From Polynucleobacter sp. AP-Latsch-80-C2 (GTDB lineage Bacteria > Pseudomonadota > Gammaproteobacteria > Burkholderiales > Burkholderiaceae): a stretch of DNA of 64,000 nucleotides. The stretch is taken from assembly GCF_018882185.1 (NCBI RefSeq), contig NZ_JACVOY010000001.1, positions 393,564 to 457,563 of the forward strand. The letters run 5' to 3'. The notes beneath the pieces are model-generated. The model was given only the letters and a program-made list of their open reading frames with translations, was not told the origin of the DNA and ran no database searches. Positions 44,020-52,760 of this stretch are shown here, in pieces. The stretch's first letter is position 1. Each line of letters begins with the position of its first letter. The translations under genes and the position numbers were made by a program.

Positions 44020-45237
44020 GTGGAGTCAATTGAGATTGCCCCATTTCGTGATTTATGCACCGATTGCGGGGTATCTCGAACTAAGCAGCCCAAACGTTGC
44101 GCAACTGCCTGTCAGTTTATTCAGCCCAATTACCCTAAATTTGAGACCTTAGTTCACGGCAGAGAACGCGTTACAGATCAATCTGATGAGGTCTTTTTTG
44201 GACCGTATTTAGAAATGTTTAGGGCTAGATTAAAGACCACGCTACAAGGTGCTCAGTGGACCGGAATCATCACGAGACTTTGTGAGGTGTTACTAGAGCA
44301 GGGTGTTGTTGATGCCGTCATTACAATGTGCTCTGACGCTGAAGACCGTTGGAAGCCTGTCCCAGTCATCGTGACAAGATCCCAGGATATGGCGCAATGC
44401 AGGGGTATGAAGATGGGCTATGCCCCAATCATTCAATATCTTGAGCAGGCAAAAGATCTGGGATATAGAAAAGTAGCTATGGTGGGTATTCCATGCCAGG
44501 TCTATGCCGCCAGAGCACTCGAACAAGAGTTTGACTTTGAGAAATTATTTATTATTGGCTCTCCCTGTTCTGATAACACTACTACCGAGCATTTTCATCA
44601 GTTTTTAGGCCTGCTTTCTGAAAAGCCGGAAACAATTTCTTATCTAGAATTTAGGGCTGACTATCACGTTGAGATTCGCTTTGAAAATGGTCAAAAGCAA
44701 GAAATACCTTTCTTAAAGCTGCCCCTATCTAATTTGCCAGCAGATTTTTTCCCTACAACCTGTAAGACCTGTGTTGACTATGTCAATTCACTTTCTGATA
44801 TTACAGTTGGGTACATGGCAGGCACAGGTGAGCAGTGGGTGATTATTCGCAATGAAAAAGGAAAAGGTTTAGCAAGCTTACTTGCGGCGGAGCTAATTTT
44901 GGAGCCTTTATCTTCATCTGGCAATCGCTTAAGTCCTGTTAAGGGTTTTATGAAGAATGTGGAATTAGCTGCGGGTGGGCTGCCGCTTCAAAGAATGCCG
45001 AATTTTTTAAGAGGAATATTTGCTTGGGTAATGCCTAGGTTTGGACCTCGAGGCCTGGAGTTTGCAAAAGCAAGAATTGAGATGAAGGCAATTGAATCTG
45101 TTATTCATTTACGGAATACTGCACCGCACAAAATTAAAAATATGGTCCCTGACTACATATGGAAGCTAACGAAGAGCTACGGTTTAGAGCCTCAATATGA
45201 TGAAACAAAAGGCTCTAGGGAAAGCACCTACAAATAA
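44020..45237 (+). CDS. bciB: Ferredoxin-dependent divinyl chlorophyllide 8-vinyl reductase BciB
   Basis: 405-aa iron-sulfur flavoprotein of the FrhB/FpoF-like family. BciB reduces the C8-vinyl group of divinyl (proto)chlorophyllide. Cys-rich N-terminus (LCTDCGVSRTKQPKRCATACQF), MVGIPCQVYAARAL, GSPCSDNTTTEHF and TTCKTCVDYVNSLSDITVGYM. The start is a GTG 13 bp after dxs with a weak ribosome site. No bchJ or bciA is seen in the window, so this is the likely vinyl reductase. Confidence 0.88.
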   Translation: MESIEIAPFRDLCTDCGVSRTKQPKRCATACQFIQPNYPKFETLVHGRERVTDQSDEVFFGPYLEMFRARLKTTLQGAQWTGIITRLCEVLLEQGVVDAVITMCSDAEDRWKPVPVIVTRSQDMAQCRGMKMGYAPIIQYLEQAKDLGYRKVAMVGIPCQVYAARALEQEFDFEKLFIIGSPCSDNTTTEHFHQFLGLLSEKPETISYLEFRADYHVEIRFENGQKQEIPFLKLPLSNLPADFFPTTCKTCVDYVNSLSDITVGYMAGTGEQWVIIRNEKGKGLASLLAAELILEPLSSSGNRLSPVKGFMKNVELAAGGLPLQRMPNFLRGIFAWVMPRFGPRGLEFAKARIEMKAIESVIHLRNTAPHKIKNMVPDYIWKLTKSYGLEPQYDETKGSRESTYK

Positions 45238-45248
45238 GTCTTTGTGAT

Positions 45249-45262
45249 TTGATCTAAATCAA
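45249..45262. promoter_or_regulatory. FNR/Anr-type box
   Basis: TTGATCTAAATCAA is a perfect match to the FNR consensus TTGAT-N4-ATCAA. It lies 12 bp after bciB and about 90-100 bp before the second B12-domain gene. A -10-like TAAAGA at 45284-45289 would put the box near -41, a class II activation position. No other such box was seen in the cluster. Confidence 0.7.
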
Positions 45263-45352
45263 TTTATAAAGTAATTATTCCAATAAAGAGGCTCTTAGGC
45301 AGCCACGGTATTTTTCAAAAAAACTCTTTTGAGACCGTGTCTTGATCAAGTG

Positions 45353-46321
45353 ATGTTCATGAATTTATCCAAACTGGTGAGCATTGCGGGGTTTAAAAAG
45401 AAATCTACTCGTGACGATTTCAAGTTAGATCAACAACAAGCGACTAAGGCCTCTAATGATATGTGGGAGGATTGCTTAGTATCTAATGCGCCTACAAAAT
45501 CATCTCTCCAGCAAAATAAAAATACTCATCCAATAGAAAAAGCTTGTACAGAAGGTGAGTACCTGGAATCACTGGTTAAAACTATTGAAGGGAACATTCT
45601 TCCCCATATTATTGAGCAGCACCTAGATTCATCTATTCCTGCGCAATTGCCGGCTAAGCAAATCATCGATCAAAAAGCTGTTGAGGATTTAACTAAATTG
45701 GTATTGCAAGAAGATGCGCGTATTTCTGTTGACTACGTAAAAGAAATGCATGCTTCTGGAACTGCGTTAGAAGATATTTACTTGCTCCTACTAACTCCTG
45801 TTGCTAGAAAATTAGGGGAGATGTGGGAAGAGGATGAATCTAGCTTTACAGAGGTCACAATAGCGCTTTGGCGAATTAAGCAACTAATGTATGACTTAAG
45901 TCCTGTTTTCCAGCAATATGCTGAGCAGGGTAAAACTGGCTCTAGCATTATGTTGGTTCCATTGCCTGGTTCACAACATAATTTAGGTCTCTTTATGGTC
46001 TCCGAGTTTTTTGCAAAGGCTGGATGGCGTATATGGGGTGAGTTGGCTGCTACTGAAGAAGATATTGTTTCTATGGCTGCAAACGAATGGTTTGATATTG
46101 TCGGTTTATCAGCTAGCGTTCGAGAGCAATTTCCGCAGTTGAAAGAATTAATTAAGAGCATTAAAGCTAAGTCTAAAAATCCCAATGTAGGTGTCATCAT
46201 CGGTAGCCCTGTTTTTAATCAGTTCCCCGAGCTAATAGGGGATCTTGGGGCAGATATGGTTGGTATGGATGCTGAGGATGCGCTTGAAAAAGCCACTTTT
46301 TATGTTGAGCGATTACGCTAA
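45353..46321 (+). CDS. Second B12-binding AerR/PpaA-like regulator
   Basis: 322 aa from the ATG at 45353 (a second ATG at 45359; a TTG at 45329 opens the frame). It shares the architecture of the protein at 20493-21323: an alpha-helical B12-cap-like region (LGEMWEEDESSFTEVTIALWRI) and a C-terminal cobalamin-binding fold with PLPGSQHNLGLFM, AGWRIWGE and VIIGSPVFNQFP. The N-terminal about 70 residues are charged and low-complexity and differ from the paralogue. Placed under an FNR-type box and just before hemE. Likely an antirepressor of PpsR or a light/B12 sensor of its own; partner not shown. Confidence 0.85.
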   Translation: MFMNLSKLVSIAGFKKKSTRDDFKLDQQQATKASNDMWEDCLVSNAPTKSSLQQNKNTHPIEKACTEGEYLESLVKTIEGNILPHIIEQHLDSSIPAQLPAKQIIDQKAVEDLTKLVLQEDARISVDYVKEMHASGTALEDIYLLLLTPVARKLGEMWEEDESSFTEVTIALWRIKQLMYDLSPVFQQYAEQGKTGSSIMLVPLPGSQHNLGLFMVSEFFAKAGWRIWGELAATEEDIVSMAANEWFDIVGLSASVREQFPQLKELIKSIKAKSKNPNVGVIIGSPVFNQFPELIGDLGADMVGMDAEDALEKATFYVERLR

Positions 46322-46338
46322 ATTATTAATGAACATTT

Positions 46339-47460
46339 ATGGCAGTTCAGTTAGAAAACGATTTATTCATCAGAGCCTGTTTTTGTCGCGAAACTGATAG
46401 AACGCCTGTTTGGCTGATGCGTCAGGCTGGTAGATATTTGCCTGAATATCGAAAGACTAGATCTAAGGCGGGAAGTTTCTTGGATCTGGCTAAAAATCCG
46501 GATTTTGCTACCGAAGTAACGCTGCAACCAATCGATCGTTTTGACTTGGACGCTGCAATTTTATTTTCAGATATCTTAACAATTCCCGATGCCATGGGAT
46601 TGGAGTTATCGTTTGAAAATGGCGATGGGCCTCGGTTTGCTAAGCCCTTAACCTCTGAACGTGAGGTAAATCAATTACGTGTGGCTAACATGGAAGAGTT
46701 ACGTTATGTATTTGATGCGGTTAGCTCAATAGCAAAGGCACTAACTTCAAATGGTAAGCAGCAAGTACCTTTGATTGGGTTTTCTGGAAGTCCTTGGACA
46801 TTAGCTAGCTACATGATTGAAGGTTCAGGCTCTCGCGACTTTTCCTTGGCCAAGAAAATGCTGTATGAGCGGCCTGATCTTTTGAAGAAAATTCTAGATA
46901 TCAATATTCAATCGGTTAGTGAATATTTGTGCTTACAAATAGATGCAGGTGCACAGGCTGTAATGATCTTTGATACCTGGGGTGGTTTATTAACTTCAGA
47001 GGATTATTTGCAATATTCTCTTGGGCCGATGTCAAAGATTATTAAAGACATCCGCAGCAATCCAAAATACGATGCAGTACCTATCATCTTATTTACCAAA
47101 GGAGGGGGTATTTGGTTAAGCGATATTGCTAAATCAGGAGCAGATGTATTAGGCATAGACTGGACTATCAATTTGGCAAGGGCACGTGGGTTGATTAATC
47201 AAGTAAGTAGCCGGCATATAGCTATACAAGGGAATCTTGATCCATCCGTTCTTCTATCCAATCCAGAAGAGATTGAAAAAAGAGTTCAGAAATGCTTTGA
47301 AGATTTATCTACCGTCATTACGGTGGAGGGAAGTCCATTAGACGGGCATATATTTAATCTGGGCCATGGTATTAGCCAATTTACGCCGCCAGAAAACGTA
47401 GCAGCCCTAGTCTCCAAGGTCCGTCAATGTTCGGCCGATCTTAGGCTGGTCAAAGTTTAA
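46339..47460 (+). CDS. hemE: Uroporphyrinogen decarboxylase HemE
   Basis: 373-aa enzyme converting uroporphyrinogen III to coproporphyrinogen III, shared by haem and BChl synthesis. Signature RTPVWLMRQAGRYLPEYR at the N-terminus, IGFSGSPWTLASYMIEG, FDTWGGLL and FNLGHGI. It is 17 bp after the B12-domain regulator and probably co-transcribed from the FNR-controlled promoter. Confidence 0.96.
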   Translation: MAVQLENDLFIRACFCRETDRTPVWLMRQAGRYLPEYRKTRSKAGSFLDLAKNPDFATEVTLQPIDRFDLDAAILFSDILTIPDAMGLELSFENGDGPRFAKPLTSEREVNQLRVANMEELRYVFDAVSSIAKALTSNGKQQVPLIGFSGSPWTLASYMIEGSGSRDFSLAKKMLYERPDLLKKILDINIQSVSEYLCLQIDAGAQAVMIFDTWGGLLTSEDYLQYSLGPMSKIIKDIRSNPKYDAVPIILFTKGGGIWLSDIAKSGADVLGIDWTINLARARGLINQVSSRHIAIQGNLDPSVLLSNPEEIEKRVQKCFEDLSTVITVEGSPLDGHIFNLGHGISQFTPPENVAALVSKVRQCSADLRLVKV

Positions 47461-47468
47461 GGGTATAC

Positions 47469-48791
47469 ATGTCAAGCCCGCATCGAATCGTCATAGTGGG
47501 TGGAGGCGCAGGCGGGCTTGAGTTAGCAACCAAGTTAGGCGATGACTCTGGATCTAATAAAACAAGTATTACTCTTGTTGATAAGAATAGAACGCATATT
47601 TGGAAACCAAAACTCCATGAGGTAGCTGCAGGCTCTATGGACCTTGCAGATCAAGAGTTAGACTATATTGCTCAAGCGCATTGGCACCATTTTAAATTTC
47701 GATTGGGCGAGCTAATCAGTATTGATCGAGAGCGAAAGCAAATCCAAATTGCTCCTGTTGTTGATGAAGCGGGTGAATTGGTAACTCCAATACAAACGAT
47801 TCCATATGACACGCTGATTATTTCCATAGGAAGCTTGACAAACGATTTTGGAACGGAAGGCGTTGCACAATATGCACAAAGACTAGAATCACTAGCCGAT
47901 GCTAAGCGCTTTCATTTGCGTTTAGTTAATGCCTGTTTGAGAGCACAAGCACAGTCCGAACCTTTGGCTCCTCATCAGCTCAAAGTTGCAATTATTGGTG
48001 CAGGAGCAACTGGAGTCGAGCTTGCTGCAGAGTTACATAGAACTACTAGGGCAATCATTTCTTTTGGAATGGATAGAGTGGATCCGGAAAAGGATCTAAA
48101 AGTGATATTGATCGAAGCAGCCCCTAAAATATTGCCAGCACTATCTGATCGGATCTCCACCGCTGCTCAAAAACTATTACTAGATCTTGGTGTTGAAGTC
48201 ATAACCAACGCAAAGGTGCAAACAGTACTACCGGATAAGGTATTGCTTTCAGATGGCGTTGAAATACCTGCTGAATTAATTGTCTGGGCAGCCGGAGTGA
48301 AGGCACCTGATTTTCTTAAGGGTATTGGCGGTCTAGAAACTAATCACGTCAATCAATTGTTAGTCTTGTCGTCATTGCAAACTACTCTGGACCAAAATAT
48401 CTTTGCGATTGGAGATTGTGCGGCCTGCCCATGGCCCGAAGCAAATAATGGCAAGGGGGGTATTGTGCCACCACGCGCTCAAGCGGCGCACCAACAGGCA
48501 ACGCATATTTACAAACAAGTTAATCGGATCATGAGGCAGGAGCCCCTGAAACCTTATGCGTATCGAGATTTTGGATCTCTGGTTTCTCTTGGTGAGTACA
48601 GCAGTGTCGGCAGCATGATGGGCGGTCTCATTGGTGGCAGCCTTATGGTGGAGGGGCTATTCGCTAAATGTATGTACATTAGCCTCTATAAGATGCACCA
48701 ATTAGCACTTCATGGTTGGGTAAAAGTGGCTTTAGACACTCTGAGTCGATTAATTCATCGTAGGACCCACTCGATTGTTAAGTTGCATTAG
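47469..48791 (+). CDS. ndh: Type II NADH dehydrogenase (NAD(P)/FAD-dependent oxidoreductase)
   Basis: 440-aa two-dinucleotide-fold flavoprotein. FAD site IVIVGGGAGGLELATKL near the N-terminus, second GAGATGVELAAELHRT near residue 177, and NIFAIGDCAACP; the C-terminal amphipathic region KMYISLYKMHQLALHGWVKVALDTL fits membrane association. It oxidises NADH and reduces quinone without pumping protons. At the end of the PGC it may balance the quinone pool; this role is inference. Confidence 0.85.
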   Translation: MSSPHRIVIVGGGAGGLELATKLGDDSGSNKTSITLVDKNRTHIWKPKLHEVAAGSMDLADQELDYIAQAHWHHFKFRLGELISIDRERKQIQIAPVVDEAGELVTPIQTIPYDTLIISIGSLTNDFGTEGVAQYAQRLESLADAKRFHLRLVNACLRAQAQSEPLAPHQLKVAIIGAGATGVELAAELHRTTRAIISFGMDRVDPEKDLKVILIEAAPKILPALSDRISTAAQKLLLDLGVEVITNAKVQTVLPDKVLLSDGVEIPAELIVWAAGVKAPDFLKGIGGLETNHVNQLLVLSSLQTTLDQNIFAIGDCAACPWPEANNGKGGIVPPRAQAAHQQATHIYKQVNRIMRQEPLKPYAYRDFGSLVSLGEYSSVGSMMGGLIGGSLMVEGLFAKCMYISLYKMHQLALHGWVKVALDTLSRLIHRRTHSIVKLH

Positions 48792-48803
48792 CTTGGAGGA
48801 TTT

Positions 48804-49112
48804 ATGAATATCAATAATTATTGCGCTATTTTTGAAGCACTAGGTTTTGAGATTAGATTAAAAATATTTAAATTCATTATTCAATCCGGAAATGAGGGTG
48901 TTGCACCCAAACATATCATTAAGGAATTTGATGTTGACTCGGGTACTTTATGCTTTCATCTTAAAAAGCTAGAAAAGGTAAAGTTGATTGCAAAAAAAGC
49001 AACTGGAAAAAGAGCAAGTTATTGCGTCTCTCCTGCTATGCCAAAAGCAATTATGCAGATATTTCTAGCAGAGCTTGTGAATGAGAGTGTCGGGCTCATG
49101 CCGCTAGTCTAA
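48804..49112 (+). CDS. ArsR-family winged-helix regulator
   Basis: 102-aa HTH protein: FEALGFEIRLKIFKFIIQSG, then VDSGTLCFHLKKLEKVKLI as recognition helix and AKKATGKRASYCVSP as wing. Such proteins are metal- or redox-responsive repressors; a canonical CxC metal pair is not visible (single Cys at residues 7, 52 and 74). It is 12 bp after ndh in the same direction, with GGAGG before the ATG. Confidence 0.8.
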   Translation: MNINNYCAIFEALGFEIRLKIFKFIIQSGNEGVAPKHIIKEFDVDSGTLCFHLKKLEKVKLIAKKATGKRASYCVSPAMPKAIMQIFLAELVNESVGLMPLV

Positions 49113-49202
49113 TTAGCTCTTGATCTTCAGCCGGAGTGCCAATGAGTCCGTTAAAGTCCACTAGTGTTATTGCATAATGGGGCTATATAAATAGGCTTAA
49201 AT

Positions 49203-49805
49203 ATGAATAACGTACTGTGTCTTAACTGCAGCATACAAGGTGATAGCAGCCAATCACGACAGTTGTCTAATAAACTGCTTGAGCGTATTAAAAAAACGTA
49301 TTCCAGCGTCAAAATTGTGAGTCGCGATTTAGTAAAGGATCCACTACCCCATTTAAATGGCGCGCAATTTAATGCGTTCATTACGCCCCCTGAGCAGCGT
49401 ACTAGTGCGCAAAAAGTACTTGCTAGGCAATCCGATGATCTAATCAAAGAAATTGGCGATGCAGATACGGTAGTACTGGCTTTGCCTATGTATAACTTTG
49501 GAATTCCATCTCAGCTTAAATCTTACTTTGATAATTTAGCTAGAGCAGGTATGACCTTTAAATACACAGCTACTGGTCCTGTAGGTTTGCTAACCGGTAA
49601 AAAGGCGGTTGTTCTAGCTACTCGGGGTGGCCTCTATTTTGGAACTGATAAAGATACCCAAACAAAATACGTCAGAGATTTCCTTAGTTTTATCGGCATT
49701 ACCGATGTGGAGTTCATTTACGCAGAAGGCTTGGCTATTTCATCAGAGCAAAAGGCCATGAGCTTAGAGCTCGCTAATGACATTATTGAGGCGATGAGTC
49801 TATAA
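49203..49805 (+). CDS. azoR: FMN-dependent NADH-azoreductase / quinone reductase
   Basis: 200-aa flavodoxin-fold protein of the AzoR family (two-electron reduction of quinones and azo compounds). Visible: CSIQGDSSQSRQLS near the N-terminus, the FMN-binding PMYNFGIPSQLKSYFDNLARAG stretch, and ATRGGLYFG. Monocistronic, after a 90-bp gap. Probably the last gene before the mobile region. Confidence 0.9.
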   Translation: MNNVLCLNCSIQGDSSQSRQLSNKLLERIKKTYSSVKIVSRDLVKDPLPHLNGAQFNAFITPPEQRTSAQKVLARQSDDLIKEIGDADTVVLALPMYNFGIPSQLKSYFDNLARAGMTFKYTATGPVGLLTGKKAVVLATRGGLYFGTDKDTQTKYVRDFLSFIGITDVEFIYAEGLAISSEQKAMSLELANDIIEAMSL

Positions 49806-49960
49806 AGCGCTATTTGCTCAACGTTAATAAACGCTTATTGCGGTAAAAATTTTGGTTAGACCCAGTCGTAATAATTTCTACCCCTGATGGTGCTAGATAA
49901 CGCTCGAAATTAATTCAAAATATATCCCGCACATACCGATCCTGACTTTATAAATAAGAT

Positions 49961-51457
49961 GTGCACCAAGACTCCAAATCTCTTCAACAAAAATGGAGTG
50001 CCCGCATTAAACATGCGCGCACTCATTGGGCGACTTTTCATAAGCGGGTAAAACATAACCGAAATACCGTCTCTGGATTCAACTGGAATGCAGATCCTGC
50101 TGGCAAGGACTTCTATAGCCTTAGAGCAAATCTCATCCATGGAACTATCTCTGCTGTACTACCTAACGTCTATGCTCGTAACCCAGAGATCTCAATAGCC
50201 CCAGCCCATTCGGGCGCGGACATCAAACTCTTTTGCAATACCCTAGAGAAGGTTACCAATAGGGCCTTAGAGCAAGCCCAACTAAAGAATCGAGCCAAGT
50301 CCACTGTTAGAGCGGCGCTTACTTGCAGTTTCGGAATCTTAAAGGTGATGTATCAAAGAGACATACATGAAGATGCCTATATTCAGGGACGTATTAATGA
50401 CCAACAAGAAAATAGATTAGCGGTCAGAGATCTACAACAAGACTTAGAAGATGGCAGTCAGAAAAAACACCATGAAGAAAAAGAGATTGAATTAGAAGAG
50501 CAATTGCTAGGCATACATGAGCAATCAGAGGTTTGGTCTGCTGAGGGTCTAGTTATCGATAGAGTCCTTACAGAAAACCTTCTGATTGATCCATCCGTCT
50601 GCGAGTTTTGGGATTACACCGACGCTGATTGGATGTGCCAGGTTATCCCTATGAAGCGAGCGCAGGCTGAGGCTTTATATAAAAAGAATCTCGCTAACGC
50701 TAAGATCTACCAAGCAGGCCAAAGCGAACCCTCGCACAAGAAGACCAAGCGCTTAGCCTCAATGCAACTGGAGGCTGGACCAGTTACAGACGATCAGCAA
50801 ATAGCCGTCCTGGAGATCTGGGATAGAACTACTCAGCGCGTATACACAATGGTGGAGGGCGCGACCGAGTGGCTACGTGAAACAGCACAACCCAATCGTA
50901 GCGAAAACCGATTTCAAAAGATGGCTAATACCAACCGGGATCTTGTCAAAGAGAACGATGTGCTCAAGTCAAAGGTGGAAGACCTTTTGGATAAGTTGCA
51001 TAGCTATAAAATTGAAGGTGAGCTGGTAGGTAGCATGATGGATTCAGTAGATCGCAATAAGAAAGAGAAGTGGCACGAAAAGCCGGGACAGCCCTACCTA
51101 AACAAGGATCACTTCAGCGTTGTTAAAGAGGCTAAGCAGGAAATGCTCAAGTACCTTTCTACAAGACAGGGCGAGATTGATCATTGCTATAAGTCTGAGC
51201 TCTTCGCTAAATATATGGATGACCCGTTTTACATGAATGTATTCGTGCAAAACCATGGCGTATTTGAATGGTGGCCAGTGATTGATTCGATTTACAACTC
51301 CATAGGCTTACCAAAACCAGACTGGTCTAAGGTAAAGGTTACGAGCCATGCGCCACAACCGATTAGAGCTAGAACAGCTACCTTGGGATCACCTGTTGCA
51401 AGCTCTGAACAACCCATGGATCGTATAGCTCAACACCTAGGCAATATGGGTATCTAG
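49961..51457 (+). pseudogene. Chimeric phage portal remnant
   Basis: 498-codon ORF from a GTG start. Residues about 1-315 look like a phage portal/head-tail connector protein (LRANLIHGTISAVLPNVYARNPEISIAP; VLTENLLIDPSVCEFWDYTDADW; LEIWDRTTQRVYTMVEGATEWLRE). From about residue 316 the sequence changes to a coiled, Lys/Glu-rich segment (NTNRDLVKENDVLKSKVEDLL) and an unrelated C-terminus. No other phage structural genes are near. I read it as the product of a prophage deletion that fused two genes in frame; whether it is expressed is unknown. I cannot name the C-terminal part. Confidence 0.6.
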
Positions 51458-51458
51458 G

Positions 51459-52049
51459 CTATTGCCTAGCAAATAGCATTAAGGGCGCGATATCGCCTTT
51501 ATCTGCGGCGCGCAGGGCTAGCAGGTAGTTTTGACGAGTAGTACCTGGGGTGGCGATTGAAGTATTGCCGCCCCAAGAAAATCTTTTACCACCAAGGCTG
51601 ACAATCAGAGCATCAGCTATCAAGCGCGCATGACGACCATTGCCGTTTGGAAATGCATGAATCAACACCAGCTGATGATGAAAGCGCACAACAATCTCAT
51701 CAATGGACATTGTTTTATTTTCAATTTGATAGGCAGTGTTATCTAAAAGATTCTTGATGGCAACAGCAATCTGAGTCCAATCAATGCCGATGCTCTTAGC
51801 ACTCTTTCTGAATGTGCCTGCCCACTGCCATGTTTGATTAAACATACGGCTATGCAATTCACGTACCAATCCCTCATTCAAGCCTTGAATGATCTTTTGA
51901 CGAGCAATCCAATCTGCCCCTTCGACAATATTCATTTCCTCCCAGGCATTTAAATCGGCTTGAGTGCTAATGTGCTTGGGGATGAGGCCAAGAGCTTCAT
52001 CCGGATCAATCGGAGTGGCTCCTGGCGCGTATTCAAAATGCATCACCAT
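51459..52049 (-). CDS. Mobile mystery protein B (Fic domain)
   Basis: 196-aa Fic-family protein. Fic motif HAFPNGNGRHAR at about residues 134-145 (family HxFxxGNGRxxR), preceded by LHSRMFNQTWQWAGTFR. Fic enzymes transfer AMP from ATP to target proteins. This subfamily occurs paired with an XRE protein (mobile mystery protein A) on mobile elements, as here; the A stop overlaps this start. Probably the effector of a toxin-antitoxin-like pair. ATG at 52049 or 52043. Confidence 0.9.
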   Translation of the reverse strand: MVMHFEYAPGATPIDPDEALGLIPKHISTQADLNAWEEMNIVEGADWIARQKIIQGLNEGLVRELHSRMFNQTWQWAGTFRKSAKSIGIDWTQIAVAIKNLLDNTAYQIENKTMSIDEIVVRFHHQLVLIHAFPNGNGRHARLIADALIVSLGGKRFSWGGNTSIATPGTTRQNYLLALRAADKGDIAPLMLFARQ

Positions 52050-52501
52050 AGATTCCTTCTAGGACCATCCAAAATCTCTTTTGCTAGTAGTTGCAGTTGC
52101 TTTTCACTGGCAGACTTGTCTACAGACTGATCCTCAAGACTCATCGAATGAGAAATAGGGCGCAGTCTTTCAAGCGCGACAAAAGTAGCGCGATCTTCCA
52201 AGATTTCCTCTAAAGATTTGCGTGGCACGAGGGCGTATTGCAACTCGCAATCTAAGGCACTAGCCAATTTACGTAGGCTAGCTAAAGTGATCTTTTCATC
52301 GGCTTCAGCCTTTTCAAGCTTGGTAATACTCGCGGGTGTAACGCCTAGCTTGCGAGCCAATGCAGAGGCTGACATGCCCAAAGATTCGCGAATAGCCTTA
52401 ATCCAGCCACTACCTGGACGGGTTGGAGGACGAACTTCCCTAAGCTTGGTAAGGGCCAAGTCCATTTGATGGAGTTGTAAGTTGGCAAATTTCTTGTTCA
52501 T
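52043..52501 (-). CDS. Mobile mystery protein A (XRE-family regulator)
   Basis: 152-aa protein with a Cro/C1-type HTH (LGMSASALARKLGVTPASITKLEKAE, residues about 43-68). It is the constant partner of the Fic-type protein B. It is preceded by three palindromic operator copies, which it most likely binds for autoregulation. Confidence 0.9.
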   Translation of the reverse strand: MNKKFANLQLHQMDLALTKLREVRPPTRPGSGWIKAIRESLGMSASALARKLGVTPASITKLEKAEADEKITLASLRKLASALDCELQYALVPRKSLEEILEDRATFVALERLRPISHSMSLEDQSVDKSASEKQLQLLAKEILDGPRRNLW

Positions 52502-52502
52502 A

Positions 52503-52588
52503 TTGATACCTATAGGTATTAATTAATATGTCTAATTGTAACCTATGGGTATCAATTAATACACTTAATTGATACCCATAAGTATCAA
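52503..52588. promoter_or_regulatory. Triple operator array upstream of the mobile mystery pair
   Basis: Three 20-bp palindromic copies with consensus TTGATACCYATAGGTATCAA at 52503-52522, 52536-52555 and 52569-52588. They are spaced exactly 33 bp, with similar 13-bp spacers (TTAATATGTCTAA, TTAATACACTTAA), so the unit is a 33-bp tandem repeat. The first copy has a perfect 14-bp core, ATACCTATAGGTAT. The array starts 1 bp upstream of the protein A ATG, so binding would cover promoter and ribosome site. Confidence 0.8.
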
Positions 52589-52620
52589 ATAGCTATAAAA
52601 AGGAGGGTTTTTCGCTTAAA

Positions 52621-52738
52621 TAACAACGTCATTCCGTCAAGGGCACCCCAACGGGGTGGCTTGCGAACCCTTGATGGCCACTACCAAAGAAACGCTCTTT
52701 TATGCCCAAGGTGGCGCAATGACACATTGGGCATAAAG
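52621..52738. other. Strongly structured non-coding segment
   Basis: Two stable foldings: TCAAGGG/CCCTTGA (52637-52643 with 52668-52674) enclosing CACCCC/GGGGTG (52644-52649 with 52653-52658), then an 11-bp stem TTTATGCCCAA/TTGGGCATAAA (52699-52709 with 52727-52737). No ORF with codon sense. It could be a small RNA, a recombination site or a remnant element end. No T-run follows the second stem, so it is not a simple terminator. Confidence 0.5.
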
Positions 52739-52760
52739 ACTAGTGCGAAGGGGTGATTGC

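Noticed and set aside
52503..52588. CRISPR array
   Set aside because: Repeats of 20 bp with 13-bp similar spacers and palindromic symmetry are an operator array; no cas genes nearby.
52621..52738. Integron attC site
   Set aside because: No matching GTTRRRY/RYYYAAC core sites at the ends of the folded region and no integrase in the window.
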